From Euborellia annulipes (taxonomy: Eukaryota > Arthropoda > Insecta > Dermaptera > Anisolabididae), in contig JAKCPI010009427.1 of assembly GCA_023213315.1 (NCBI GenBank), forward strand, positions 186,001-250,000: a stretch of DNA of 64,000 nt. The letters run 5' to 3'. The notes beneath the pieces were generated by a model that worked only from the letters and a program-made list of their open reading frames with translations, did no database searches and had not been told where the DNA came from. Shown here in pieces: positions 19,864 to 63,857 of this stretch. A program made the translations under genes and the position numbers. Every line of letters begins with the position of its first letter. Positions within the stretch are counted from its first letter, which is position 1.

Positions 19864-20923
19864 CTACCAGAGAGCTCTTTGAATACCAGCTAATTTATTA
19901 TAATCTGCTAGATGTCGAAACATTATTCTACTGATTTTCCATCGTTCCACTGTACCTCGTGGTCTTGAAGTGAGAGCGCATCGGTTAACAATTTGACAAA
20001 TACTCGCTTGTCTTGGAATTTGGGCTACTTCTTCATCAGCGATTTGTTGAATTTCACTTGGTAGAATTTTGTTTTTACGTAATGAATTGAGACGAAGTTT
20101 ATCTTTAGAGTGTTCTTTAAAAAGTCTTCTTCGTTTTACATCTCGTAACATCCTCCAATCAACAAAATGATGATGTTCTTGTCTCGTACTCATCTATAAG
20201 TAAATAAAGTTGATTTTAATGAATAATTGCGAATAAGACAATGAAGAAATGACTAAAGACTAAATAAAGACAATTATCATAATATGGATGTATTAAAATA
20301 GCCAATCTACCTAACAATATGATAGCGAATGTGTTTTTTTGTTGGTGGGCCAAACTCCCCCGGAAATCGAACCCAGGATCTCCAGCCTTTCATGGCCATC
20401 GGTGTGCCAGGCCACCGACCCTAAATATTATTATTTAAATAATAAATGGCATAGTTATTAGAAAATAATAGTCCATCGAATAGTAGATATAAACTATGAA
20501 TAACTCACTATTCATATATGTTATAATAAAATCTCACAATTTAAACTTATTTTTTTATTTCTATTTGGATTATAATTTATTCAGAAAATTAATAATTAGA
20601 AAAGAATTAATTAAACATGTGTTTTTATTTCTAAATATATAGTCTGACAAATAATTTTATAGAAAAAAATTATAATTCAATATTTCTTAAAGGAAATTCA
20701 ATTAAACTAAAAAATTATTAAAATTAAGTTTGGTTTTTTTTTTAATAATAAATGAATTGACATTTTAACTTAAATTACAAAGACATTGATATTATAAATA
20801 CCTTAAATATTATCTACTTTTTATTATAAATAGAGAGATTATTATAGATATTATAAATACCTTAAATATTATATTATTTGGTGCATTTTGTAAATGTTGA
20901 AATATTCTTCCCAAATAAAACAT
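19864..20923 (-). CDS. MRPS14: Mitochondrial small-subunit ribosomal protein uS14m (two exons)
   Basis: Minus-strand join of 20861-20923 and 19864-20193 gives 130 codons; human MRPS14 has 128. Exon 1 (21 codons, MFYLGRIFQHLQ...) looks like a mitochondrial targeting segment and ends AAG|GTATTT. Exon 2 follows an acceptor (CTTATAG) in the same phase and carries the conserved core: HHFVDWRMLRDVKRR, LRLNSLRKNKILPSEIQ, ADEEVA, the family signature NRCALTSRPRGTVERWKIS, and RIMFRHLADYNKLAGIQRALW at the C-terminus. uS14m lies in the head of the mitoribosomal small subunit near the decoding site. Exon 2 alone opens with ATG, so without exon 1 the protein would lack its presequence. A likely polyadenylation signal (TTTATT on plus) lies near 19805. 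It diverges from eEF1A. Confidence 0.9.
20353..20420 (-). repeat. tRNA-like sequence (SINE head) in MRPS14 intron
   Basis: Minus strand: TCGGTGGCCTGGCACACCGA as box A region and CTGGGTTCGATTTCCGGGGG as box B. Acceptor stem not convincing, so a tRNA-derived repeat rather than a tRNA gene. Confidence 0.5.
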
Positions 20924-21440
20924 TATTAAAGTTTGGTTAAATTTGATAAAATGTTAACCAAATAATCCCCCCTGAATTTAAATCAGAAAAATATCTTGGG
21001 TGTAATAACAATTCAAATAAATTATGTAGTACAAATTGTTTTGTAATATTTTATGAATGAAAAAGTTGTATTTTTTAATTTTAATTCATATTTTTTATAA
21101 ATGAAATGTTATTTTGATTCAGAAATTTAGAGCCAAGTCTTCAATTTGCTGATGACGTCACAAATCAAACGGCTGTTGCTTTGGGAATTTTGCCGTTCAC
21201 CTCCCCATTTATTTAAATTTAATAAAATTTTATTCTAAAATATTATCATTACAAAAATCTTAAATAATTTTTTTCTGAATAAAAAAATTTTTTTAATTTT
21301 ATTTCTCTAAGAATATTTATTATTTAGAATGAGATATTAGAAAAAAAAAATTAAAATATTTCATAATGTTTTAGGTATGATGGCGGATTCTTTTGGGTGG
21401 AAAAGGAGAAGCAATCGCAAGGACGCACTACTCCTCTCAC
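20924..21440. promoter_or_regulatory. Shared MRPS14/eEF1A upstream region with CRE and YY1-like sites
   Basis: Between the divergent genes lies TGACGTCA (21153-21160), a perfect palindromic CRE/ATF site, in a local GC-richer patch (21130-21210). GATGGCGG at 21379-21386, a YY1-type motif common at translation-gene promoters, sits just before the presumed eEF1A start. No TATA box is evident. Bidirectional use is inferred. Confidence 0.45.
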
Positions 21441-21472
21441 TTGTCGGTCTCTTTCTGCGATCGCTCATTGAG
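21430..21472 (+). other. Probable eEF1A leader exon (5' UTR)
   Basis: CTCCTCTCACTTGTCGGTCT, then CTTTCTGCGATCGCTCATTGAG and a GTGTGT donor. TOP-like pyrimidine starts and a leader intron are usual for eEF1A. The start point and the splice to 22387 are inferred. Confidence 0.45.
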
Positions 21473-22424
21473 GTGTGTACTACCACTCCTGAATTCTTGC
21501 TTTTTCTGCTTGTTCTACATCAATTTCAATCCAACGCTATCATATTTTTGTCAATCCATCGGTGCATCGTCTATTTTCAATCCAAAAATTCATATTTATT
21601 TCGTTTGTATCCAATTGCTATTTTTTTCTCCTTTCATACTAACAAATGAATTCATCCATGTTGTAGAAAAAAGCCGGTCATCTTTGTAACATATAACCAA
21701 AAAGTATTTATTGCATGCTTTGCTGAAATTGTTCATAACTTTCTTTATTTCATCTATTCAATTGGTATTTTTATTTTTTTAATTTTATTTTTATTTTAAA
21801 CAAATTTTATACAAATCGTTTTCTTTATTCACATTTCAAATATGTCTACCACGAGTTGAAATGTTGAAATCCGGTCAAAATTAAATTAATTTTAACTTCT
21901 TAATTATTAAAAAGAATACTTTTCTAGTGATTTTCTACTTTTCTAATGAATTTCTTGCATTGAAACCAAATAGTTTTTTTTTTCCAAACAACAATTGAAT
22001 AAAATTTTCTAATCTTACTACTTTTATTACAATTATTATTTATTATAATAATATTTATTTTTAAGTAAAATACTAAAAAAATTTGTGATTTGGACACGTG
22101 GCGCTTGTACTTTTCTTTCATCTCTACCCATAATTAACTAACACTTTTAATTTTTTAATGTTTGATTTATTTTATTTAACAAATTTTCTATTTCATTTGC
22201 TATTATACTAGTTACAAAAAAGTAAATCAAACATAAAAAAATAGCGCATTCCATATTTAATTCCAACGCTAGAAATCTCCAATTCGGATCCTCTAATTTC
22301 AATTCTCCATTTCTTTTTTCTTAAAAAATAACGCTTATCTATCTAATAAAACAATTAAAATAATTTATTTTTATTTTTTTTTCTAGAAAATTTTAATCAC
22401 CACTTTTTTTGACTTTCTGAATAA

Positions 22425-25874
<3,450 letters not shown>

Positions 25875-26119
25875 CTAGATGGGGTTTATGGTCCAGAGCA
25901 TGCGGACTCCCCTCAGCTCAGGGAGCTTCCCTATTTCATCCAGCGCTTTCCACACAACATGAGCTGTCTCCTTCTATCCAAGTGGCTATTGAAGAATCAT
26001 TTTTTCCACCGCAAGGAATTCAGAAGGAAAACTAAGATTAGCGATTTCAATTCCGGGATTCGGCTTTTTTTTTAATTAAAAATTTTTTTTTTAGGAAAAA
26101 TAAGGATAAATAAAAAAAT

Positions 26120-26940
26120 TCTTCTATTCATTCCTCGACTCAATATTTTCCAATTTGTTGTAAATAACATGATATTATTTTAAATTCGTATTTTAATTTT
26201 TTTTTTTCTATTTATGATTTTAAATAGAATCGATTGATTTCAGTTAATTTTTCTATACTTTTAAACAGTTTTTTTTTCGCATAGTTTTTTCACTTATTAA
26301 AACTATCAAGCCTAATTAAACGATATTTATTTTTTTTTTTCGATTAAACTAATTTTAATATTTTAATTTTCAAATTGGTAAATTTCAGGAAACGCCTCGC
26401 TTATAGAGTGATATTCCGGAATTGTAATAATAGTATTCCTCTTTTTAACTGTTGAGAGAGTGACGGATATTTTAATTTTTTTAAAAACTTCATTCCTATT
26501 ATTAAAACACTTAATCTTTAAACAGTACCTCCAAAACAGCTTCTGTACATAATCTTGTGGTATATAAAGGGCCAATAAAGAAGCTTCGAACCATAAATAT
26601 TTTATTTTTATTAAATATCCCTTCATCTTATCCATCCTTCTCTTCACATCACGAAAAACATCTAACAAATAATAATTTAAAAGACGATGATTTTATTCAT
26701 TTTTTTAGTAATTATCTAGTCTAGGGTATTTTATTACTAGAGATGGCATTTTGACAAAATAAAATTAATTTTTGATTATTAATTCAATGTTTTTCACCTA
26801 TTTTCAATAGGCATTTGATATTTTTTGACAAAATTCTAACAATTTTAAATAAAATATGTTGATATATTAGACGTCATTGAAGTTTATTAAAATAAAAAAG
26901 CCTAAATCCTATCTCTATTAATTAATTGTTCTTGCTAGTA
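26120..26940 (-). other. Spacer after eEF1A with one unassigned open frame (26363-26668)
   Basis: Mostly A/T. The minus strand has 101 open codons from 26668 to 26363, opening just after an acceptor-like TTTGTTAG and ending FPEIYQFEN plus stop. Composition is protein-like (VFRDVKRRMDKMKGYLIK, PQDYVQKLFWRYCLK), but I recognise no family and see no partner exon. It may be chance. Confidence 0.2.
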
Positions 26941-26942
26941 AA

Positions 26943-27190
26943 CATGGGCGTCCGCAGGGCGGGGGGCAACCAGGCACTTGCCCCCCCTGGAAAATTAAAA
27001 TGATAAAAAAAAATGTATAAAACAAAAAAAAAAATGCAAAAAAACCATTCTCATTATACATCCACCTTGCCGCGGTGAGAAAGCTTTAAATACTGATAGA
27101 TGTATAACATTATTAATCAAAGCACGTTTTTTTTAACTTATCTGGAAGTGACTTGCCCCCCCCCCCCTGCAAAAAATCCTGCGGAGCCCT
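26943..27190. mobile_element. Poly-G MITE, GGGCGTCCGCAGG termini, copy 2
   Basis: ATGGGCGTCCGCAGGGCGGG at the left, CAAAAAATCCTGCGGAGCCC at the right, internal ACATCCACCTTGCCGCGGTG. Inverted relative to 4124-4409 and shares its whole core. Confidence 0.7.
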
Positions 27191-27756
27191 TGCTAGTGAA
27201 TATCTCTTAATGTTTTTTTTTTAAATACCCAACAGAAATTTATTTTTTTTTTTAATCCAAATTAATTTATATTTTTATATTACCTTGATCTTGAACTTTT
27301 TGTCTATCGAATCATTAAAAATATAGTGATAAGGAAATATAAATTTATATTATCTTTTGATATGGTACTTAAGAACCGAAATGGAAATAGATAAAAATTA
27401 GGTTAGTCGGCTGCTGGGCCAAGTTTATATATATATATTCAGGGATGGGCAAATTACTTGAAATAATTAATTAGAAATTACACACATTTTTTCTAACAAA
27501 GTATTTAACAATTCAATACATTCTCCTAATGTTTATTTATCTTTATGTATATTCAGTAAGGCCTGAAGAAGCTTAAATAAAATCAAGTACAGTGAAGGAC
27601 CCTCACTGGTGGGACTTGATATTGACCCTCAGTGAGGGTCAATATCAAGTCCCACCCATGCGTTTTCTACTTGTGATTATTTCATTGTTTTTATAAAAGA
27701 AAATAAAAATCTTTATTGGAAATTTCCTTGGTTTGAACCATGAAAGTTTCCATTAA

Positions 27757-28644
27757 CCATCTGCGGGCGGTGGGGTCATATATGACCCCAATCCACTTTA
27801 CAAACACGCTTAAAATTTTAACTATTATATTAGGGTATCTGAAATTGTATGACTTCCTATTTTAAAGACTACTATAAATTAATGTATTGTTTGATTTTAT
27901 TTTTCTTTCCATTAGGCTAAAATAAACAATATTACCGAAAAAGACGGCTGGGGTTAAATTATATCCCATCTTATATTTTACTTATCTTAATTATTTAAAA
28001 TGAATATTTTATTACATATTATTACATTTTATTTCTTTACATATTCTTTTATTTATTTATTTTTCAGTCAGCTCATACCAAGCTTGAATAAGCTACATCT
28101 TAGGATTATTAATTCATCGGTGTGTGTTGGCTTAGGCCAAGTGATTATTTCATTGGATAACATATTCTATGATGGCAATTCGAAATAAATTGAGTGATGA
28201 GGAGATACTGCGTCTTTTGGAAGATTTTAAATCAGAATCTCATGATTCCAGTGAATCTATAGATGATAATGAACCAAGGGCGGATCCAGAGGTGTTTCTC
28301 GGGGGGGGGGGGGGGTAATCTGGTGTGACTCGTCGCACAGCACACTATTTTTTCTTATTTTCGGTAACTTAAAGGCGCATTCTGTACTTGTTTACCAGAA
28401 TATAAATACAAATCAAATTTTTAAGTATTAATTTTTAAAATTTTACATTCAAAATACATTTTTTTCGAAAAAAAGTATTTTTTTCAAATTTCAGGGGGGA
28501 TAATTACCCCCTTTACCCCCCCCCCCCCCCGAACATAAATATTGAATTCAACTCCCGGACTCCCCGGTAAACATTACCGACAATGGGGTCTTTATTTACC
28601 CCAGCCGTCCTCAACGGATAGAGCTTTTCTCCGCCCGCAGAGTG
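27757..28644 (+). mobile_element. piggyBac-like element, internally deleted
   Basis: Flanked by TTAA on both sides (27753-27756 and 28645-28648), the hallmark target of piggyBac. Terminal repeats CCATCTGCGGGCGG and CACTCTGCGGGCGG (inverted) match at 12 of 14 bases. Next to the left end is the palindrome GGGGTCATATATGACCCC. From 28169 the frame MMAIRNKLSDEEILRLLEDF continues with acidic and serine-rich residues, as at piggyBac transposase N-termini. It stops near 28265 where another repeat begins; the catalytic domain is gone. Confidence 0.75.
28270..28545. mobile_element. G-run repeat nested in the piggyBac remnant
   Basis: Begins GCGGATCCAGAGGTGTTTCT and a long G-run, contains GTGACTCGTCGCACAGC and ACTTGTTTACCAGAAT, ends in a long C-run. 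Related to 3740-3872. Confidence 0.6.
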
Positions 28645-28879
28645 TTAAAAAATATATATAATATTTTTTTTTTTAAACAATGAAATAATCACAAGTAGAA
28701 AGCACATGGGTGGGACTTGATATTGTCCCTCACTGTACAAGAGTAAAGTAGTCCAGAAGATTTCAATGGCAAAACGAGAATATACATTTTAAAGAGCATC
28801 TAAAAAATAATTGATTTTTAAATTTTAATAAAAATCTTTGCAACGAATTTTGAGAAAATCCAAAAACTGAAAAAGTGCA

Positions 28880-29313
28880 CCAGTAAATGGGTGCGCATAT
28901 TACGTAACGGGTTAGGGGGGGGGAGGTCTGACCAAAACGTTACTAATTGTGACATGGGGGACCCGGGTTTCTCTAAGTGTGACATAACAATTCAAAGTTG
29001 AATTTATAAAATTTTAAAAAAAAAAAAAAGGTCGAATGATATGAATTTTGTAAAAGAAATTTTATTCTGGGGGCGGGGGATAGTTCTATGTTGTAACATA
29101 ATATTCGTAGGGGGGTTTGTTTATATGTGACTAACTGTGACATGGGGGGGGGGGGGACTAGAAAATCGTCAAAAAAGGCGGGGGCGATCTCAAAGTACTA
29201 CTCTTGGGTCGATTTTGTTAAAAGGCTTTGTGTCACTTGCCACGGAGGTGCCTAACTTAAATATAAAATTTCAACTTCCTAGCTCTTTTCGTTCTTGTAA
29301 TATTTTGTTCACA
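28880..29313. repeat. G-rich interspersed repeats
   Basis: Several G-runs with GTGACATGGGGG repeated near 28950 and 29138. The end (CTTGCCACGGAGGTGCCTAA...TTCAACTTCCTAGCTC) resembles the family H repeat at 36.5 kb. No gene seen. Confidence 0.4.
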
Positions 29314-29713
29314 GCAGGGCCGGAACTAGGAGATTTTTTAGGGGGGGGGGACAAAATTTAATTTGCCGCCCCCTCCTTAAAATTTTCCCTGATCTCAAAA
29401 AAAATTTTTTTTTCCCTTTTTTTTTTAGAGACAAAATTTTTGCCGCCCGCGGAACCAAAATTTTTTCTGGTGTGCCGCCCGCGGAACATTTTTCTCTTGC
29501 GCGGAACCAAAAATTTTTTCCCGTCCGAAAAAATATCTTACCTTTTTTTTAGAGACACAAAATTTTTGCCACCCGCGGAACCGGAATTTTTTCCGTGTGC
29601 CGCCCGCGGAACCAGAAATTTTTATCTTTCTTTATTTGCCGCCCCCCTGATATCTGCCACCCGGGGCACGTGCACCCACTGCCCCCCCCCCCCCCCCCCT
29701 AGATCCACCCCTG
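29314..29713. mobile_element. Poly-G MITE, CAGGGCCGGAACTAGG type, copy 1
   Basis: CAGGGCCGGAACTAGGAGAT plus G-run at the left; C-run plus CTAGATCCACCCCTG at the right; GCCGCCC(G)CGGAACC is tandemly repeated inside. Copies at 58199-58394 (same orientation) and 44974-46036 (inverted, interrupted). Confidence 0.7.
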
Positions 29714-30282
29714 GTTCACAGACACAGACAGACAGACCATGTCGCGAAAACCACATTTTTTGATTCAGGGGATCCAATACTTTCTGTATATTAACATATG
29801 TAAGTAGGAGAAAGTAAAAAAATGCTAACTGAACTAAACAATGAGTTAATGTCAATTACTCTTTATTATAAGGAATTTAAAATTGGCAGATTTGAGAAAT
29901 TTAATTGACCTGTATCCCGTGAGAGGCGCTGACATTGATCTTTTTTTATTACCATAAAAAAAGCATAAAACTTGTCAACTGTTCAGGTTAATTATTTGTT
30001 TTAATTTTTATATATAATTTATTTTGTTCTAATAATAATATCTATCTTGTTGATTTAATCTATATACAATTATATTCGTAATATTAAATAAAATGAAAGA
30101 ATATTTAATCATTTTCTTTTTTTAATCGGTAAGCTTATTTGAATTTTTTTAACATTTAATTTTAACCGATTTTTATAAGAAATTTTCAACTAATTTTCAA
30201 TTTTTCACCTAAAATTCATTATTTATTATATAATTAAAATTTCTGATTAATATAATTTATCTATTTTCTTATTTTATTGCAG

Positions 30283-30380
30283 AATCTTTTAATCGAATAA
30301 TATTTCAAGAATCTTATCTCTTGAGATAAAATTCATCTTTATGTTAAAGATAATAATTTGTTAGTTTTAACTCTTTAATT
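30283..30380 (+). promoter_or_regulatory. DAPK leader just before the start codon
   Basis: An acceptor (TTTTATTGCAG, ending 30282) 98 bp before the ATG suggests a leader intron. The first exon and promoter further upstream are not recognised; 29.75-30.28 kb shows only A/T-rich sequence. Confidence 0.4.
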
Positions 30381-59833
<29,453 letters not shown>

Positions 59834-60682
59834 GTAAATAAATTTACTTTTTTTTTAATGAATACTTCTTTATTAAAATTGAAATAATACAAATTAATAT
59901 TTAAAAAAAATAATTAGTATAAATTTTTGAGAAATTTAAATACATTTTTTTTTTACTATTTTAACACCAGGTTCTGCACAATAATAAATAATTTATTATA
60001 TTTTAATAATATTATTTAGTCAATAAATAAATTATATATTTTTTTTTAAAGAGAATCTTTAACAGTGGCATATCTATCCTGTTTGGAGCCCTATTTAATT
60101 CTCAAATAAATTATATAGTAAAAATCATTATTGGGATTTTTACAGTACGATAGCTATGCCAAAGAATCTTAGAATAATTAGACAGCTTTTTCCTTTCCAC
60201 AAATTTTTTTTTATATAAATTTCATATTCTCAATCACTTGCGTGTCAAAACCTTATTTTTGAACAATGAGAAAATAATTAAATTTAATTATTTTTATTCA
60301 CTTTACTTATAGATTTCATATTAACAACAATTAATAAATAAATAATGTTTTATTTTTTAACTATGATTTATTTGTTTAAAGTACAATATTTCGGTCACTC
60401 AAATAAAATTTATACATAGAACAAACAGAAGAAGTGAAAAAGAAATGTTATACTTTAATACAAATTTTCAGTTAAATAGAAAATATTTGTTTATAACAAC
60501 TATGAAAGCTTCATTTCACAAACTCTTTAATAATGTTTTATTTTTCAAGAAACACATTTGTAAATCCAGAGAAATTTCTTTTCTTAATATAAATTCTTCT
60601 CAATCTTTTATTATTTAAATTTTAAAATGTTTTTTAATGTTTTTTTTTTTAGATAAAATTTTTTTAAACTAAATTAATTTAG

Positions 60683-60769
60683 AACCCACTTAAGAAAACA
60701 AATATTGGGGAGCAAATTGAAAATGTTTATTCTGAAGAGAAGTTGCTGTTAATGGAAGAAAGCAAGTAG
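60683..60769 (+). CDS. Possible DAPK terminal exon ending in a transposon
   Basis: After AATTAATTTAG the frame continues from exon 16 in phase 0 for 28 codons (NPLKKTNIGEQIENVYSEEK, LLLMEESK), then TAG at 60767-60769. The stop falls on the first bases of a family A MITE end (TAGAGTGAGGGACAAT against the usual TACAGTGAGGG). If used, the kinase is 893 residues long with no COR or death domain. The polypyrimidine tract is not adjacent, and the true gene may continue beyond 64000. Confidence 0.4.
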   Translation, partial: NPLKKTNIGEQIENVYSEEKLLLMEESK

Positions 60770-60800
60770 AGTGAGGGACAATATTAAGTCCCACTCATGG
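60767..60800. mobile_element. MITE family A, solitary end
   Basis: AGTGAGGGACAATATTAAGT, CCCACTCATG: one end of the family seen complete at 61022-61240. Confidence 0.6.
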
Positions 60801-60811
60801 TATAAATACTA

Positions 60812-61024
60812 TACAGTGAGCGCCACAATTAAAACCCCATCTGGTATCTAGAGCCTTAAGTATATGGTATATAGCGAAATAATTTTAATGACTGAAATGG
60901 TAATATAAAATCTGGTACATATGATTTTATTTTACCTATTTTATTTATATTTAAAATAATTTCATTATATACCATATACTTAAGGCTCTAAATACCAAGT
61001 GGGGACTTAATTGTTGCCGCACTG
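60812..61024. mobile_element. MITE family B, copy 2
   Basis: TACAGTGAGCGCCACAATTA...GAGCCTTAAGTATATGGTAT mirrors ATACCATATACTTAAGGCTC...GCCGCACTGTA. Confidence 0.75.
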
Positions 61025-61240
61025 TACAGGGAGGGACGAAATTAAGTCTGACCCATGAGTTTTCTACATGTGATTATTTCATTGTTTTTATAAAAGAAAA
61101 TGAAAATCTTTAATGGAAATTTTTGAACCATGAAAGTTTCAATTAAAAAATATATATATAATTTTTTAAAACAATGAAATATGGTAATTACAAGTAGAAA
61201 TCGCATGGGTGGGTCTTAATATTGTCCCTCACTGTACCGG
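61022..61240. mobile_element. MITE family A, unbroken copy
   Basis: GTACAGGGAGGGACGAAATT mirrors CTTAATATTGTCCCTCACTG. At 61143-61148 it has an intact single TTAA (TTTCAATTAAAAAATATATA) where the 27.6-kb copy carries the piggyBac element. Confidence 0.8.
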
Positions 61241-61372
61241 TGCAGCAAATAAAGAGAGCCTTTGGATGCCAAATGCCGAAAAGGAGACGTCTCGGACAAA
61301 ATTTCATTTGTCCATCCGTCCTTGTAGCCTTATAATTTAATTAGGCACAAAGTTGTCATTGTTGTTGCGGCA

Positions 61373-61496
61373 CATGTATATTTTTTTTATAAAAACGGGC
61401 GAGAGTTTTTAATGCTTCGTGAGATATATTATCTAATAGACTCTCACGAAGCACTAAACACTCGTCCGTTTTTATATAAAAAAAAAAAGATACATG
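61373..61496. repeat. Hairpin-forming inverted repeat
   Basis: TTTTTATAAAAACGGGCGAG and TTAATGCTTCGTGAGA mirror TCTCACGAAGCACTAAACAC and CGTCCGTTTTTATA. The arms are ~55 bp with a short loop; probably a MITE core. Confidence 0.55.
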
Positions 61497-61754
61497 TTCA
61501 CAAATTCAAATCATTAATAGGTTCTAGTTCCGTTTTTATTTGTACCAGTACTTTTTTTTTTTGATTACTGATTTCTCTTTGCAAAGCCAAAATTTGATAT
61601 TTCATAAAATGCCAATAAACTTGTTTACTACTAATATAAATTAGAAATTGGTTTTAAATAGTAAATATTACTTATAGAAATTTAAAGATTGAGAAGTATT
61701 AATTAAGAGGAAATTTTGAAAAATTTAAAACCTGGTAGACGATACTGTAATGCC

Positions 61755-61860
61755 TTTAGGGGCACAACGGCGAGCGGTCGAAACCGCTTCAACCTATGTT
61801 TGGCCATCATAAGGAATATAAACTACTTGTCGATTGCGCTTTCCACGAGGCCAATGGCCA
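61755..61860 (-). repeat. tRNA-derived SINE head
   Basis: Minus strand: TTGGCCTCGTGGAAAGCGCA as box A and AAGCGGTTTCGACCGCT as a paired box B hairpin. The acceptor ends do not match, so not a tRNA gene. Confidence 0.5.
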
Positions 61861-63720
61861 GTTAAGTAAACAAAGCAAATAAATGAATCTCTTAACACCA
61901 TTATAATAAACAAGCAGAGGTGTTTAAAAAATTTAAAAAAAATTAATACTTTTATTGCAATACAAATTCTGATTTTATAATAAATATAATTTCTTTATTA
62001 CAAAAACAAGTCCCCATTTTTAATTTTGGACAGTTGAAAGAATAACACAAAAAAAAAACAATTTTTTTTTGTTTCCGGGGTATTTGAAGCTACTCCTGGG
62101 TATGTGTGTAGGGCTGATTCCAAAAATGCCATCAGTTTCACCCCATCACCTCTAGTTTTAGGGATATAAAGAAAATTAAATTTAAATAGAAAATGTGCTC
62201 TTAAAGAGGCTTTTATTTTGAATGACTTAAATTTTTTTAAGGCGTTACTCCTTAAAAATATGCAAATAGATGAATTACTTAAAAATATAAAGTTTCATTC
62301 CAATCGGAGGGGATTTAGCGTTGCAAAACACGGCTAAAAGTTTAGAAAAAATCGAATTTTTCAACTTTGGACACCCCAAATACAATTTTTACATCCCTGA
62401 ATGCAAAAACCATATTTTTACAATATTCTATAGTTCTTTATTCATAGATCATTCATTCGTGAAAATCTATTGATTATAAACAATAGAGTTATCAAATTGG
62501 GTTCATAGGAATAAAATATTAACTATTTTGTTAATTATTATTAAATAAAATTTATTGAGTTATTTATTTAATAATGTCAATACTTTAAAATAAAATGTGA
62601 AAAAATTTAAATTTTTACAAAAAATATACATTGGGTTGAAAATCACCCTGAAGGGATTTAAACGAAAAATTTTCAAGGTGCGGTGAGGGTTAATTTTAAA
62701 ACCGAACTAATATTTTTGTATAATTATATTCTGTACATTTGCTAAGAATTAAATTTGTATTGCAATATAAAAACAAATAAAGCATTGGTGTATTTACGTG
62801 TAATATTAAAATCTACAAACAAATCGTTTTTTTTTTGATTATATCATAAATCCATTCAAACTTTAATTACACCACTGCTGAATATTTAAATCACCTCTAA
62901 AGCAAACACTCAATATTGTAGAATTAACTTTTTTTTTTGACACAAAAGAAATATACACAAACTCCCTTACACCGAAGTTATTCAAATTTTTCTATTAAAA
63001 ATTAAAATGTTTTTCATATATGAATATATATATATATATTTTCCTGCCCTAGATTTTATTATTTAATATATTTATGCTTTAGTTACCTTATTATTTTAGT
63101 GATATAGGGTCGAGTTAGTTAATTTTAAATGTGACAAGAGAGACAGAGCCCAACGCGGAGGAAAAATTAGCGTTTGTCGTCATCCATATAATGCTTGTTG
63201 GACATTTTCTCTTATTATATATTAGCATTTAATTTATTAATGAGAAGAATTGTCCTAGACCCTCTTCCTAAAATATCAGACTACCTGGAAACATTTTTTG
63301 GTTTCTAAATTTATATATATATATGTATATATGAAAAATAATCTATTCTTTAAAATTAAATTAAATGGAATTAATCAAAATATTTGCATTTTAAATTAAT
63401 AAACAAATGCACTTTCACTGCTTTTTTTCATCTGTCACCTTGCAGCGTTTCAATTGGTGTAGCACTATCATTCACAATTGTTTTTTTTTTTTTTTTCTTT
63501 CAAATATATAAACACACAATAATGATAATAAATTAATATTATTTGAAAATAGTTCATGTATTATTAATACTAAATAAATTTACCAATTTTTCAGTTTTTT
63601 CTTCAGTCAAAATTGTTGATCTTTTTTTAGACTAACTATACATCGAAATCGATAAAATGCTTATTGGTCTATATAATAATCTTTGTATATTATATTTTGT
63701 AATATTCTTAAAACCTTTCT
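61861..63720. other. A/T-rich sequence, no gene recognised
   Basis: One GC-richer patch at 63120-63200 (GAGACAGAGCCCAACGCGGA, TAGCGTTTGTCGTCATCC) stands out but has no motif I can name. No further DAPK exon was found here on either strand. Confidence 0.5.
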
Positions 63721-63726
63721 TTATCA

Positions 63727-63855
63727 TCATTAGTATCAGGATGGACACGCTGTGGTTAATCCAGGAATGACAGTAATACTGAGGTGGGATTCTTTCCTCA
63801 AGAAGAGGTTTCTTAGATAGATTTTCGTCAATGTTGGTTTGTCTTCAATTCATAA
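63727..63855 (-). repeat. tRNA-derived SINE family 1, copy 3
   Basis: CATTAGTATCAGGATGGACA, CACGCTGTGGTTAATCC, AATACTGAGGTGGGATTC and TCAAGAAGAGGTTTCTTAG match 51303-51516; truncated at the head. Confidence 0.6.
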
Positions 63856-63857
63856 TT

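Larger units (their letters stand above)
27588..28738. mobile_element. MITE family A, split by a piggyBac insertion
   Basis: TACAGTGAAGGACC and an inverted CCCTCACTGTA bracket the unit. GCGTTTTCTACTTGTGATTA at the left mirrors TAATCACAAGTAGAAAGC at the right. The unbroken relative at 61022-61240 lacks everything between the two TTAA sites. Confidence 0.8.

Noticed and set aside
21377..21689. Two frames over the eEF1A leader region
   Set aside because: They cross the presumed leader exon and its donor; chance frames in pyrimidine-rich sequence.
29440..29855. Frames rich in Pro/Arg over G/C runs
   Set aside because: Lie inside a poly-G MITE with tandem GCCGCCCGCGGAACC words.
60641..60660. Better polypyrimidine acceptor for a last DAPK exon
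   Set aside because: Leads to a stop after four codons; the acceptor at 60682 gives 28 codons, though it is weaker.
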